From: Arsenicicoccus bolidensis DSM 15745
Lineage (GTDB): Bacteria > Actinomycetota > Actinomycetes > Actinomycetales > Dermatophilaceae
DNA: 64,000 nucleotides
Reading direction: 5' to 3'
Assembly (NCBI RefSeq): GCF_000426385.1
Contig: NZ_AUFG01000011.1
Location: 1 to 64,000 of the forward strand
Of the stretch, positions 52,786 to 61,454 are shown in pieces. Below the pieces are notes generated by a model. The model searched no databases. It had not been told where the DNA came from and saw only the letters and a list, made by a program, of their open reading frames with translations. The position numbers were made by a program, and so were the translations under genes. Positions within the stretch are counted from its first letter, which is position 1. Each line of letters begins with the position of its first letter.

Positions 52786-53906
52786 TGGCCCTGCTCAACA
52801 AGCCCGCGCGGCACCGCCCCCAGTTCCACCCCCTCACGGTGGCCCACGTCGAGCCGCTCACCGACGACGCCGCGGCGATCACCTTCACCGTGCCGGACGA
52901 CCTGCGCGACGAGTTCACCTTCGCGCCCGGCCAGCACCTCACGCTGCGCCTCGACCGCGACGGTCAGGAGCAGCGCCGGTCCTACTCGATCTGCCTGTCC
53001 CGCAAGGCCGCTGCCGAGCGTGGCGTCCTGCGGGTCGCTGCCGGTCGCGTGGCCGGTGGCGCCGTCTCACCCTGGCTCATCGACGACGTGCGCCCCGGCG
53101 ACACCATCGAGGTCATGCCGCCGCTCGGCTCCTTCGTCGTGCCCACGGACGCCGACCGGGCGCGCCACCACGTGGCGATCGCCGCCGGGTCGGGCATCAC
53201 GCCGGTCCTGTCGCTGCTCACGACCGTCCTCGAGGAGGAGCCCGCGAGCCGGGTGACCCTGCTCTTCGGCAACCGGGCCACGAGCTCGATCATGTTCCTC
53301 GAGGAGCTCGAGGACCTCAAGAACCGCTACCGCAGCCGGTTCCAGCTCATGCACGTCCTGTCCCGCGAGGCCCGGGACGTCGACCTGTTCAGCGGACGGC
53401 TGGACGAGGAGCGGCTCCGCCGGATCTTCGACTCCCTGGTCCCCGTCGACACGGTCGACGAGTGGTACCTCTGCGGGCCCTTCTCCCTGGTCGAGAACGC
53501 CCGCGAGGTGCTGGCCGCCGAGGGGGTCGACAAGGACCACGTGCACTTCGAGGTCTTCCACGTCGACGACGAGCCGCGGGCCGAGACCGACCCCGGGGTC
53601 GGGGCCGCGGGCGACCACACCGGCGTCCTCGCCCGGGTCACCGTCAACCTCGACGGGCGCACGACCGAGATCGCCATGACCGACCCCGGCGAGACGATCC
53701 TGGCTGCGACCCTGCGGGCCCGTCCCGACGCGCCCTACTCGTGCACCGGTGGCGTCTGCGGCACCTGCCGCGCCCGCCTGGTCGAGGGCAAGGTCCGCAT
53801 GGACCGCAACTACGCCCTCGAGGAGGACGAGGTCGCCGACGGCATCGTCCTTGCCTGCCAGTCGCACCCGGTCACCGACCACGTGCGGCTCGACTACGAC
53901 GCGTGA
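52785..53906 (+). CDS. paaE: Phenylacetyl-CoA epoxidase reductase PaaE
   Basis: 373 residues. FAD domain with RRSYSICLS and VSPWLIDDVRPGD, NAD(P) domain with AAGSGITPVLSLL and WYLCGPFSLVENAR, then a C-terminal plant-type 2Fe-2S ferredoxin domain with YSCTGGVCGTCRARL and the fourth Cys in LACQSHP. It passes electrons from NADPH to PaaA. Start at ATG 52785 in TGATG overlap with paaD; its stop overlaps the start of the following lipoprotein gene by 4 bp. Confidence 0.96.
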   Translation: MALLNKPARHRPQFHPLTVAHVEPLTDDAAAITFTVPDDLRDEFTFAPGQHLTLRLDRDGQEQRRSYSICLSRKAAAERGVLRVAAGRVAGGAVSPWLIDDVRPGDTIEVMPPLGSFVVPTDADRARHHVAIAAGSGITPVLSLLTTVLEEEPASRVTLLFGNRATSSIMFLEELEDLKNRYRSRFQLMHVLSREARDVDLFSGRLDEERLRRIFDSLVPVDTVDEWYLCGPFSLVENAREVLAAEGVDKDHVHFEVFHVDDEPRAETDPGVGAAGDHTGVLARVTVNLDGRTTEIAMTDPGETILAATLRARPDAPYSCTGGVCGTCRARLVEGKVRMDRNYALEEDEVADGIVLACQSHPVTDHVRLDYDA

Positions 53907-54739
53907 CCCGGCCCTTCCGCGCAGCGGTCGCGCTGCGCTCGATGGCCGCTCCGGTGGCGCTCGCCGCTGCCGCGGGCCTGGCGATCGCGGGGTGCCAGGG
54001 TGCGCCAAACCGTCCGCTGCCGACCACGGCGACCACCAGCGACGCCGGTGCCGGGTCCCCGACCGCGGCACCCACGACCAGCATCCCCGACCTCGGGGCG
54101 CCGAGCCTCGGTGACGTGGCGCCGGGCACGTCAGCGACCGGAGCACCCTCCGCGCCAGGGGGTGCGGTGGCGGGCGAGGCAGGGCGACTGGCCGCTGCCG
54201 CAGCGGGATTCGTCGCCGCGGCGAGCAGCGTGCGGGCGGTCGGCACGCTCAACGTCCAAGGGGCACCCATGACCTTCGACCTGCGCGGCACGAGGGACGG
54301 GCTGAGCGTCCGGGGCACCGTCTCCATGGGCGTGTCGGCGCCGTTCGAGCTCCTGCGCAGCGAGGGGCGCACGTTCGTGCGGTCCACGGCCCTGACGGGG
54401 GGAGCCCGGGGACGCTACGTGCAGCTGTCCGGGGCTGCGGCCAACCAACTCGCCGTCCTCAGCATCAGCGACATGCTGGACGCCTTCGAGGGGGCCGTGC
54501 GCGCCGCGACCGGTCGCACCTCGGTGGGCCGCACGTCCTACGAGGGCACCCAGGCCTACGAGCTGCGCTCCGGCGGCGCGACGACGGCGATCGTCGCCGC
54601 CGACGGGTCCGGGCGGCTGCTTCGGCTCAGCTCCTCCGCCCCGCGCACGGCCGGCACGGTCACCTTCAGCGAGTGGGACGCCGTGCCCCGCATCGTGCCG
54701 CCCGCGATCCGCGACGTGGCTCCGGTCTCGGGCGCCTGA
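53903..54739 (+). CDS. Putative lipoprotein translationally coupled to paaE
   Basis: 278 residues. Signal peptide with lipobox LAIAGC (Cys near residue 31 from GTG 53903), a Thr/Ala/Pro-rich linker, then a domain of about 180 residues resembling mycobacterial LppX/LprG-like lipoproteins: RLAAAAAGFVAAASSVRAVGTL, FDLRGTRDGLSVRGTVSMG, ELLRSEGRTFVRSTA and AYELRSGGATTAIVAADGSGRLLRLS in two parts. No enzyme motif. GTG 53903 overlaps paaE; ATG 53942 would still give a lipoprotein signal. It could be a simple operon passenger or help envelope handling of hydrophobic substrates; the latter is a guess. Confidence 0.75.
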   Translation: MTRPFRAAVALRSMAAPVALAAAAGLAIAGCQGAPNRPLPTTATTSDAGAGSPTAAPTTSIPDLGAPSLGDVAPGTSATGAPSAPGGAVAGEAGRLAAAAAGFVAAASSVRAVGTLNVQGAPMTFDLRGTRDGLSVRGTVSMGVSAPFELLRSEGRTFVRSTALTGGARGRYVQLSGAAANQLAVLSISDMLDAFEGAVRAATGRTSVGRTSYEGTQAYELRSGGATTAIVAADGSGRLLRLSSSAPRTAGTVTFSEWDAVPRIVPPAIRDVAPVSGA

Positions 54740-54746
54740 CCGCCCG

Positions 54747-55421
54747 TCAGTCGCCGACGGGCCCCGGGCCCACCGGCACGACCTGGTCGTCCGGACCGCC
54801 CGAGTGGTCGTCGTCCCTGCTGATGCGATAGAGGACGTGGTGGCACAGCTCGTTCGCGGGGTCGATCAGCGGGTGGTCGAAGTCGTCGGCGAGGGCGTGC
54901 CGCATGCCGATGCGCTGCATGACGGCACGCGAGCGCAGGTTGACCGACGGCGTGAAGGACACGATCTCCTGCAGCCCCAGCTCGTTGAAGCCCACGTCCA
55001 GGGCGGCGATGGCGGCCTCCGTCGCGTAGCCCTGACCCCAGGCCGACCGGACCAGGCGCCAGCCGATCTCGACGCACGGCGTGAACGCGGCCTCGAAGCT
55101 CGGCTGCGACAGTCCCGTCAGGCCGATGAACGCCCCGGTGCTCCGCTCCTCCAACGCCCAGAACCCCCAGCCGTGATCGTCGACGTGGGTGCGGGCCCGG
55201 CCGAGGAGCTCGTCGCTCGCGGCCCGGTCCAGCGGTGCGGGGAAGTAGGTCATGACCTCCGGGTCGGCGTTGAGCGACCCGAACGCCTCGGCGTCCTCGT
55301 CCCGCCAGGGCCGCAGGACCAGTCGCTCCGTCGTCCGTGACCGGCCGGGCTGCAGGTCGGGGATCCGGGTCGGTCGGGCGGCGGTCCGGTCGGGCTGGGA
55401 TGGCGGTGGCGCGGTCGGCAT
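54747..55421 (-). CDS. GNAT acetyltransferase, RimJ/RimL type
   Basis: 224 residues. After a Pro/Arg-rich N terminus: TERLVLRPWRDEDAEAFGSLNADPEVM, WGFWALEERSTGAFIGLTGL, VEIGWRLVRSAWGQGYATEAA (acetyl-CoA loop) and EIVSFTPSVNLRSRAVMQRIGM, the hallmarks of the GNAT_3 (ribosomal-protein N-acetyltransferase-like) group. The substrate is unknown. ATG 55421 is preferred to ATG 55439 because TAGTCT ends exactly seven bases upstream. It converges with the paa operon; only 7 bp separate the stops. Confidence 0.88.
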   Translation of the reverse strand: MPTAPPPSQPDRTAARPTRIPDLQPGRSRTTERLVLRPWRDEDAEAFGSLNADPEVMTYFPAPLDRAASDELLGRARTHVDDHGWGFWALEERSTGAFIGLTGLSQPSFEAAFTPCVEIGWRLVRSAWGQGYATEAAIAALDVGFNELGLQEIVSFTPSVNLRSRAVMQRIGMRHALADDFDHPLIDPANELCHHVLYRISRDDDHSGGPDDQVVPVGPGPVGD

Positions 55422-55428
55422 ACCGCCG

Positions 55429-55434
55429 AGACTA
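55429..55434 (-). promoter_or_regulatory. -10 hexamer TAGTCT for the GNAT gene
   Basis: On the minus strand TAGTCT is followed by CGGCGGT and ATG 55421, the leaderless arrangement. It lies inside the longer annotation possible from ATG 55439, arguing against that start. Confidence 0.55.
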
Positions 55435-55463
55435 GCCATGCCGCGTCACCGAACTGATAAGAG

Positions 55464-55491
55464 TTCTCACCTGCATCTGGTGTGGCATACT
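55464..55491 (+). promoter_or_regulatory. Promoter of the cbiMNQO riboswitch transcript
   Basis: TTCTCA (55464-55469), a 16-bp spacer and CATACT (55486-55491) precede the riboswitch by about 10 bp. The -35 is overlapped by the GAACT/AGTTC inverted repeat at 55451-55466, a possible extra operator. Confidence 0.5.
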
Positions 55492-55502
55492 CCGAGAACC
55501 AG

Positions 55503-55599
55503 CCCGACGGTGCCAGGAAGCCGGTGAGAGACCGGCGCGGTCGCGCCACTGTGACCTGGGTCCGCGAGGGACCCCGGGAGCCAGGAACTGCCTGTCGGG
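55503..55599 (+). promoter_or_regulatory. Cobalamin (B12) riboswitch
   Basis: P1 is formed by CCCGAC (55503-55508) and GTCGGG (55594-55599). Conserved core: GGTGCCAGGAAGCCGGTGAG, then CGCCACTGTGA, and the B12 box AGCCAGGAACTGCC at about 55579-55592. It senses adenosylcobalamin-type ligands and normally shuts off downstream genes. The likely expression platform is the GGGGA/TCCCC hairpin (55611-55627) just before the cbiM ribosome-binding site (AAGGAG, 55634-55639). Confidence 0.93.
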
Positions 55600-55646
55600 T
55601 CCACTGCGAGGGGGACGCGTGATCCCCGATCTCAAGGAGTGCGCAG

Positions 55647-56408
55647 ATGCACATCGCCGAGGGCTATCTCCCCCCGTGGCACGCCGCCGCGTGGACCGCC
55701 GTCGCCACCCCGTTCGTCGTCCACGGAGCCCGCCAGGTCGTGCGCGAGGTCCGTGAGCATCCCGAGAGCCGCCTGCTGCTGGGGGCCGCCGGGGCGTTCA
55801 CCTTCGTCCTGTCCGCGATCAAGCTCCCGTCGGTGACGGGCAGCTCCAGCCATCCCACCGGCACCGGGTTCGGCGCCGTCCTCTTCCGCCCGCCGGTCAT
55901 GGCTCTCCTCGGCGGCATCGTCCTCGCCTTCCAGGCGCTGCTGCTCGCCCACGGGGGCATCACCACCTGGGGCGCCAACGTCATGAGCATGGCCGTCATC
56001 GGCCCCTGGGTCGGCTACGGGCTCTATGCCGTATGCCGTCGCGCCCGGCTGCCACTGCTGGTCGGCGTGTTCGCGGCGATGGCCGCGGCCGACCTGGCGA
56101 CCTACCTGACGACCGCCTTCCAGCTCGCGCTGGCCCACCCCGATCCCGCGAGCGGGTTCCCCGGGGCGCTCGCGAAGTTCCTCGGCATCTTCGCCGTCAC
56201 CCAGATCCCGCTGGCCCTGGCTGAGGGCTTCCTCGGGGTCCTGGCCTTCCGCGTCCTGCGGGACGTCGCGGCCCCCGAGCTGCGGCGCCTGGGCGTGCTG
56301 CCGCGCGAGGACACCGGATCGGTCGACGCTGACCGGCCGTCGTCGGGCTCGTCGGGCTCGTCGGGCTCGTCGGGCTCGTCCGCTGCGGCCGTCACGACGG
56401 AGGCCTGA
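55647..56408 (+). CDS. cbiM: Cobalt ECF transporter substrate-binding protein CbiM
   Basis: 253 residues, about six or seven transmembrane segments. The N-terminal [10 protein letters not shown] contains His2, a cobalt ligand in the family, and further motifs [19 protein letters not shown] and [22 protein letters not shown] in two parts are classic CbiM. The tail has a Ser-Ser-Gly repeat ([11 protein letters not shown]) of no known role, encoded by TCGTCGGGC repeats. AAGGAG lies seven bases before ATG 55647. First gene after the B12 riboswitch. Confidence 0.96.
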   Translation: MHIAEGYLPPWHAAAWTAVATPFVVHGARQVVREVREHPESRLLLGAAGAFTFVLSAIKLPSVTGSSSHPTGTGFGAVLFRPPVMALLGGIVLAFQALLLAHGGITTWGANVMSMAVIGPWVGYGLYAVCRRARLPLLVGVFAAMAAADLATYLTTAFQLALAHPDPASGFPGALAKFLGIFAVTQIPLALAEGFLGVLAFRVLRDVAAPELRRLGVLPREDTGSVDADRPSSGSSGSSGSSGSSAAAVTTEA

Positions 56409-56410
56409 GC

Positions 56411-56725
56411 ATGCGAGCGCGCCGACACCTGCTGACCGCCGCGTGCCTGCTGGCCCTCGTGGCGTTGTTCGCCGTCCCGCTGTGGCTGGACTCCCGGCGC
56501 ACCGGGCCGGACGAGCGCTTCGTCGGGACGGACTCCGCCGCGACCAGCGCGATCGAGCAGACCCACCCGGACTACCAGCCGTGGTTCCGCAACCTCTTCG
56601 AGCCGAGCGGCGAGGTCGAGTCGGGCCTCTTCGCGCTGCAGGCCGCCGCCGGTGCGGGCGTCCTCGGTTATGCCGTCGGCTACCTGCGAGGACGCAAGAA
56701 CCCCCGCCCGCAAGGCTCCGCCTGA
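56411..56725 (+). CDS. cbiN: Cobalt transport protein CbiN
   Basis: 104 residues with two transmembrane helices, one at each end. The extracytoplasmic loop holds DERFVGTDSAATSAIEQTHPDYQPWFRNLFEPSGEVESGLFALQA (given here as GTDSAATSAIEQ, PDYQPWFRNLFEP and GEVESGLFALQA), the CbiN pattern. CbiN inserts cobalt into the CbiM cavity. ATG 56411 is two bases after the cbiM stop. Confidence 0.94.
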   Translation: MRARRHLLTAACLLALVALFAVPLWLDSRRTGPDERFVGTDSAATSAIEQTHPDYQPWFRNLFEPSGEVESGLFALQAAAGAGVLGYAVGYLRGRKNPRPQGSA

Positions 56726-56726
56726 G

Positions 56727-57530
56727 GTGGCCGGCCTGGCGATCGACGACGCCGCGTGGGCCGGCGCGTGGCGGACGCGAGCCGTCGGTGACAAGGCGCT
56801 GCTGAGCCTCGGGCTGGTGCTCGTCGCGCTGGTCCTGCCGCCGTGGCCCGCGTCGCCCCTGGTGGCCCTGACCAGCGTGATCGTCATGGTCGGGCCAGCG
56901 CGGGTGCCGCCGTCCCTGGTCCTGCGTGCCCTGCGCGCGCCGATGGCCTTCATCGTCGCCAGCGGGCTCTCGGTGGCGGTCAGCGTCGGCGCCCAGGCAC
57001 CGGGCGAGGGAGGGGCCGGGCCGTCGGCATACGGCCGATGGGGTCCGCTCGCGGTCACCCCCGAGAGCCTCGAGGCAGCCGTCGGGCTGACCGCGCACGC
57101 CGTGGCCGGCACGCTCGCGGTGCTCGTCCTCGCCAGCACCACACCCATGGTCGACCTGCTCGCCGCGCTGCGCCGGCTGCGCGTCCCGGACGCGTGCGTG
57201 GAGGTGGCGTCGCTGACCTACCGCCTGCTGTTCGTCCTCATGGACGCCGTGCGCTCGATCCGCGAGGCCCAGGCCGGACGGCTCGGCTATCACGGGCATC
57301 GCGCCTCGCTCCGCTCGGCCGGGATGCTCACCGCCGCCGTGCTGACCCGGTCGTGGGACCGGGCCCGCCGGATGGAGGAGGGGCTCGCGGGTCGCGGCTA
57401 CGAGTCCGCGCTGGTGACCCTGCCCCGCGAGCAGCAGCGGTCCGGTGGTTTCGTCGCCGTGAGCCTGGTCGTGCTGGCGCTCCTCGTCGCGTCCTCGATG
57501 GCGGTCTCCACGCTGGGGGGCGGGTCGTGA
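56727..57530 (+). CDS. cbiQ: Cobalt ECF transporter transmembrane component CbiQ
   Basis: 267 residues. ECF T-component with about five or six helices, and the two Ala-Arg-Gly-type coupling motifs in [20 protein letters not shown] and [17 protein letters not shown] that contact the ATPase. [16 protein letters not shown] is conserved. GTG 56727 begins one base after the cbiN stop; no good ribosome-binding site is present, so translation probably depends on coupling. The 3' end overlaps cbiO by 4 bp. Confidence 0.93.
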   Translation: MAGLAIDDAAWAGAWRTRAVGDKALLSLGLVLVALVLPPWPASPLVALTSVIVMVGPARVPPSLVLRALRAPMAFIVASGLSVAVSVGAQAPGEGGAGPSAYGRWGPLAVTPESLEAAVGLTAHAVAGTLAVLVLASTTPMVDLLAALRRLRVPDACVEVASLTYRLLFVLMDAVRSIREAQAGRLGYHGHRASLRSAGMLTAAVLTRSWDRARRMEEGLAGRGYESALVTLPREQQRSGGFVAVSLVVLALLVASSMAVSTLGGGS

Positions 57531-58411
57531 GCCACCGCGACGACTGCCGGCACCCTCCGCTCGCCGGGTCGGCCGAGCGGCTCGTGGCACGTGGGCTGCA
57601 CGCCGCCTATCCCGGCGGACCTCCCGTGCTCGTCGGGGCGGACCTGCTGGTCAGGGCGGGGCGTCGCACGGCGCTGCTCGGCGCCAACGGCTCCGGCAAG
57701 ACGACGCTGCTGCGCTGCCTGGCCGGTGGCCACCAGCCGTCGGGCGGTGAGGTGGCGGTCGACGGGGCACGGGTCGACTACTCCCGCAAGGGGCTTCGGT
57801 CCCATCGGCAGCGCGTGCAGCTCGTGCTGCAGGACCCTGACGACCAGCTGTTCAGCGCCGACGTCACCCAGGACGTGTCCTTCGGGCCGATGAACCTCGG
57901 GCTGCCCGTGGGTGAGGTGCGCGAGCGGGTGGCCGAGGCGCTCGCCCTGCTCGGCATCGAGCACCTGGCGGACCGGCCGACGCACCAGCTGTCCTACGGC
58001 GAGCGCAAGCGGGCCGCCACGGCGGGGGCCGTCGCCATGCGCCCGGCGGTGCTGCTGCTCGACGAGCCCACGGCGGGCCTGGACCCGGCCGGCGTCGAGG
58101 AGATGCTCGGCGCGCTGGCCCGGCTCGAGGAGCACGGCACCACCGTCGTGCTCGCCACCCACGAGGTCGACCTCGCGCTCGCGTGGGCCGACGAGGCCGC
58201 GGTCGTCGTGGACGGCGCGGTGACGCAGGGCCCGGTCGAGGACGTCCTCGGCGACGACCTGCTCGTCGGCCGGGCCAGGCTGCGTCGACCGTGGGCGCTG
58301 GAGCTCGCCGACCGGCTCGCGGGGTCGGGCCTGCTCGAGCCGGGCGTGCGGCCGCGCGACGTGGACGGGCTGGTCGCCGCGCTCGCGGGACGGACCGCGT
58401 CCACGGCCTGA
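57527..58411 (+). CDS. cbiO: Cobalt ECF transporter ATP-binding protein CbiO
   Basis: 294 residues. ABC ATPase with Walker [15 protein letters not shown]-loop [22 protein letters not shown] in two parts (ECF-type QDPD-QLF), signature LSYGERKR, Walker [14 protein letters not shown] and switch His in [10 protein letters not shown]. Energises CbiMNQ. GTG 57527 overlaps the cbiQ stop; the extended C terminus (about 60 residues after the ATPase core) has no motif. Last gene of the riboswitch operon. Confidence 0.95.
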   Translation: MSHRDDCRHPPLAGSAERLVARGLHAAYPGGPPVLVGADLLVRAGRRTALLGANGSGKTTLLRCLAGGHQPSGGEVAVDGARVDYSRKGLRSHRQRVQLVLQDPDDQLFSADVTQDVSFGPMNLGLPVGEVRERVAEALALLGIEHLADRPTHQLSYGERKRAATAGAVAMRPAVLLLDEPTAGLDPAGVEEMLGALARLEEHGTTVVLATHEVDLALAWADEAAVVVDGAVTQGPVEDVLGDDLLVGRARLRRPWALELADRLAGSGLLEPGVRPRDVDGLVAALAGRTASTA

Positions 58412-58449
58412 GGCCCGCACGCCTCCCGCCTCCCGGCACCGACGGGGCT

Positions 58450-58520
58450 GGTGCGTCGAGGGGACGCAGCTGGCTGGTGCGTCGAGGGGACGCAGATGTC
58501 GGTGCGTCGAGGGGACGCAG
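58450..58520. repeat. Three 20-bp repeats, each a small hairpin, after cbiO
   Basis: GGTGCGTCGAGGGGACGCAG occurs at 58450-58469, 58476-58495 and 58501-58520. Each copy folds as TGCGTC/GACGCA with a GAGGG loop. They lie 39-110 bp after cbiO and may end transcription or stabilise the 3' end. There are no spacers of CRISPR size. Confidence 0.8.
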
Positions 58521-58568
58521 ATGTCGGGGACACGCCGTGCAACGCGACGTTCGAGACCCCTCGCCGTC

Positions 58569-58612
58569 CGCCGATGCCGCCCGCCGATGCCGCCCGCCGA
58601 TGCCGCCCGAGC
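58569..58612. repeat. 13-bp tandem repeats between cbiO and the APH-type gene
   Basis: CCGATGCCGCCCG starts at 58571, 58584 and 58597. It is non-coding. The whole 58412-58653 gap contains only these two repeat sets and no supported gene. Confidence 0.75.
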
Positions 58613-58653
58613 GCCCCAGCCCGCGCCAGAGGGCGCCCGGTCAGCGCGGCCGG

Positions 58654-59610
58654 TCAGTCGCGCATGGCCTTGATGATCGCGACGGCCTGGGTGATCCGGT
58701 CGTGGCCACCCGGCTCGCGGGCGGCCCACCACGCGTTGTCCAGCTCGCGCAGGATCGTCCACGCGCGGGCCCGGGCGGGGTCGATGCCCGCCGCGTCGCA
58801 CGCGTAGTCCACGCGGAACCGCAGGTGGTTGCGCAGGTTGTGCGCGCGGGCCGCCTCGTCCCAACGGTTCCACAGCAGCGGGGCGACGGTGAGGGCGAGC
58901 TCGCCGGCGACGGGCTTGGGGTCGATCGCCAGCCAGCCGTCGACCGTCCCGGCACGCGTCGTGCCCGGGTCGGGCACGCGCAGGACGTTGGCGTCGTGCA
59001 GGTCGCCGTGCACCAGCCGGGCGTCGACGCCGGGGTCGGCCGCGAGCTCGGCGGCCAGGTGGAGGCCCTGGTCCACGACGCGGGGCGGGACCGGTGGGGG
59101 TGAGGTCGTCAGTCGTTCGCGGATGCGCCCGCACCAGGCGCTGGCCGTGCCGAGACGCGCGATGGCGGGTCGGTCGAGGAGGGCGTGCAGGCGTCCCACC
59201 GTCTCGCAGGCGTCGAGGACGGGCTCGCGCCCCAGGTCTCGCTCCGGGTCGAGCCGTTCGAGCAGCAGGGCCCAGCGCGCGGGGTCGGCCGCCAGCAGCC
59301 GCACCGCGCCGGACCCGTCCCACGCGCGCAGGGCCAGGTGCTCGTGCGCGGCCTCCGCGTGCGGCCAGCTCACCTTGAGGGCGGCCGGTGCTCCCCGGCG
59401 CAGGACGGGTATGACGACCGCGCACTGCCCGTGGCGGGGTCGCCCGTCCACGGCGAGGTCCTGCTCCGCGAGCAGCTCGTCGAGGACGCCGGGCAGGCGT
59501 CGCAGCCAGGTGTCGCCGTCGACCGCGTCCCGGACCGACTCGTCCGCCGGGCGGCCGGCCATCAGGGCGGTCAGCGAGGGAGGGACGAGGTCGCGGGTCG
59601 TGTCGCTCAC
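58654..59610 (-). CDS. APH(6)/hydroxyurea-type phosphotransferase
   Basis: 318 residues of the aminoglycoside phosphotransferase fold, close to the streptomycin 6-kinase / hydroxyurea phosphotransferase group. CAVVIPVLRRGAPAALKVSWPHAEA holds the ATP-binding Lys, RWALLLERLDPERDL is the hinge, VHGDLHDANVL is the catalytic loop, and WLAIDPKPVAGE carries the metal-binding Asp. All key residues are present. Resistance function cannot be inferred; many chromosomal members phosphorylate unknown small molecules. GTG 59610 overlaps the DUF4439 stop by 4 bp, so it is cotranscribed with that lipoprotein gene. The longer open frame is shadow. Confidence 0.85.
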   Translation of the reverse strand: MSDTTRDLVPPSLTALMAGRPADESVRDAVDGDTWLRRLPGVLDELLAEQDLAVDGRPRHGQCAVVIPVLRRGAPAALKVSWPHAEAAHEHLALRAWDGSGAVRLLAADPARWALLLERLDPERDLGREPVLDACETVGRLHALLDRPAIARLGTASAWCGRIRERLTTSPPPVPPRVVDQGLHLAAELAADPGVDARLVHGDLHDANVLRVPDPGTTRAGTVDGWLAIDPKPVAGELALTVAPLLWNRWDEAARAHNLRNHLRFRVDYACDAAGIDPARARAWTILRELDNAWWAAREPGGHDRITQAVAIIKAMRD

Positions 59611-60734
59611 GAGGCCAGCCCCGGGAAGGCCCGCAGCGGCACCCCCCACGCAGCCCCGGCCGTCACGGTGTCGACGACCAGCCGGGTCGTGGTGGTCACC
59701 GCCTCGGACGACCCCGATCCCGCGGACCACGTCGTCCCGCACGCCGTCTCGAGCGTGGTGAGGGCGTGGGTGACGAGCCGACGGGCGGCCGCCGCGTCGC
59801 GCACGGGGAAGGGCAGGGGATAGCCGGCCGGCGGCGCCCCGGTCGAGGCGCCCCGCGACTTGAGGCGCACCACGACGCCCGCCACCCGGTCCAGCTCTGT
59901 CGCGAAGGGGGCGCGGGCCTCGGCCGGCGTGCGGGCGGCGGCCACCTCCAGGTGGTAGCGCGCCCGCCGGTGCGCCGCCAGCAACCCGGCGTCCGCGGGC
60001 GAGGCGGTCTCGCCCCAGGCCGGCCAGGACGGGGGCGCCCCCAGGACGGCGGCCAGGCGCGCCCGGCACGCCGCGAACGACGCCAGCAGCGGCAGCTGGC
60101 CGGCGTGGGCCGTCGCGAGCTCGGCCAGGGCCGCCGGTGACACGGCGCCGGCCTCGGCCCGGGCGACGGCAGTCCGGTCGGGCGGGGCGGTCGGCGTCGA
60201 CCCGTTCGGTGTCGACCCGTTCGGTGTCGACACGGCGGAGGCCGACGCCGACGCCGACGACGCGGCCGACACCGTCGACCCCGCCGACGATGCAGCCGAC
60301 GCCGACGACCCTGTCGCCGCAGCCGACACCGTCGACCCCGCCGACGATGCAGCCGTGGAGGAGGCCGTGGGGGAGGCCGCGGGGGAGGTGCGTTGCGCGT
60401 CCGGCACCCGGCGGTCGCGCAGCACCTGGTCGAAGGTGCGGGCCTGGACGGCGTGCAGGCGCGATGCCGTCACCCCGTCACCGGCCAGGCCGGTCGTCAT
60501 ACGGCCGAGGTCGGTCGACGCGCGCCAGGCGGCGAGCAGCAGCGCCTCGTCCTCGGTCGGCTCGCGGGTGGGGATCAGCGGCACGCGAGGGGCGTCGTCC
60601 TCCAGCCGGACCCGGCAGGCGGTCAGCAGCGCGAGCGGGGCGAGGGAGGCGGCCGTCAGCAGCGCGCGCCGCGAGGGCACCCCGGCGACGTCGCGCGGGG
60701 TGAGCGGGGCGGGCGGGGACGACCGGTCGACCAT
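59607..60734 (-). CDS. DUF4439 (ferritin-like) lipoprotein
   Basis: 375 residues. Signal with twin-Arg-like [20 protein letters not shown]; the final Cys is a lipobox candidate. A helical half follows ([19 protein letters not shown]), then a Ser/Ala/Thr-rich linker of about 65 residues with a 19-residue internal repeat ([10 protein letters not shown], twice). The DUF4439 helices come last ([29 protein letters not shown] and [13 protein letters not shown]). DUF4439 genes lie beside rimP-nusA in many actinobacteria. Function is unknown. ATG 60734; CAGGAT lies seven bases upstream. Divergent from rimP. Confidence 0.82.
   Translation of the reverse strand: MVDRSSPPAPLTPRDVAGVPSRRALLTAASLAPLALLTACRVRLEDDAPRVPLIPTREPTEDEALLLAAWRASTDLGRMTTGLAGDGVTASRLHAVQARTFDQVLRDRRVPDAQRTSPAASPTASSTAASSAGSTVSAAATGSSASAASSAGSTVSAASSASASASAVSTPNGSTPNGSTPTAPPDRTAVARAEAGAVSPAALAELATAHAGQLPLLASFAACRARLAAVLGAPPSWPAWGETASPADAGLLAAHRRARYHLEVAAARTPAEARAPFATELDRVAGVVVRLKSRGASTGAPPAGYPLPFPVRDAAAARRLVTHALTTLETACGTTWSAGSGSSEAVTTTTRLVVDTVTAGAAWGVPLRAFPGLAS
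60265..60355 (-). repeat. 34-bp exact direct repeat inside the DUF4439 gene
   Basis: Bases 60265-60298 recur exactly at 60322-60355, 57 bp (19 codons) apart, in the Ser/Ala linker. Together with shorter GTCGAC-containing repeats at 60195-60235 they make the linker a likely site of length variation. Confidence 0.85.
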
Positions 60735-60929
60735 GGCTGCGATCCTGCCACCCGGGCACGGGGCGCGGACGACGTGACACAGCCCGAGAGCACCGGACGC
60801 GTGCTGTCATCCCGCTCGCCCGCTCGATAGAGTTCCAGCAGGGCCGATGGCATAGGGTGTGGACTTTGCCGGGCCCCGCGCACAGACGTGCCGCGGCGCA
60901 GGCGCACATCACCGAAAGCGGAGGCAACG

Positions 60930-61454
60930 ATGGTCACCCGGAGCACCGAGCAGGACGTCCGCACGCTGCTGGACCCCGCGCTCGCCGAGCTGGGGCTCAT
61001 GGTCGAGCAGCTCACCGTGCAGCAGGTGGGCAAGCGCCGCCTCGTGCGACTGACCGTCGACACCGACCTGGTGACCACGCCACCCGCCGACGAGACCACG
61101 GCCGTCGAGCCGCTCGACCTGGACCTGGTGGCCGACGCCACCCGACGCGTGAGCGAGCTCCTCGACGAGTCCGAGGTCATGGGCGAGCAGCCCTACGTCC
61201 TCGAGGTCGGCTCGCCCGGCGTCGACCGGCTGCTGACCGAGCCGCGACACTTCCGGCGCAACGTCGGTCGGCTCGTCAAGGCCTCGACCCCCGACGGCCA
61301 GGTCACCGGGCGCGTCGTCGCCGCCGGCCCCGAGCAGGTCACCCTCGAGGTCACCACCAAGGGTTCGTCGTCGACCCGGCAGCTCGCCTATCCCTACATC
61401 GCCCGCGCCCAGGTGCAGGTCGAGTTCACCCGCGCGACCGAGGAGAAGAACTGA
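60930..61454 (+). CDS. rimP: Ribosome maturation factor RimP
   Basis: 174 residues. Helps assemble the 30S subunit. N-terminal RimP domain with [31 protein letters not shown] in two parts and the signature [25 protein letters not shown] in two parts, then an SH3-like C-terminal domain ending RAQVQVEF. The upstream start at 60888 would add an Arg-rich stretch; ATG 60930 has GGAGG five bases before it. TAGGGT at 60853-60858 is a good -10, giving a leader of about 65 nt. First gene of rimP-nusA-(ylxR-infB). Confidence 0.95.
   Translation: MVTRSTEQDVRTLLDPALAELGLMVEQLTVQQVGKRRLVRLTVDTDLVTTPPADETTAVEPLDLDLVADATRRVSELLDESEVMGEQPYVLEVGSPGVDRLLTEPRHFRRNVGRLVKASTPDGQVTGRVVAAGPEQVTLEVTTKGSSSTRQLAYPYIARAQVQVEFTRATEEKN

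Noticed and set aside
58654-59610. Call of a streptomycin resistance gene
   Set aside because: The fold and motifs support a phosphotransferase, but chromosomal members have varied substrates and no resistance context is present.
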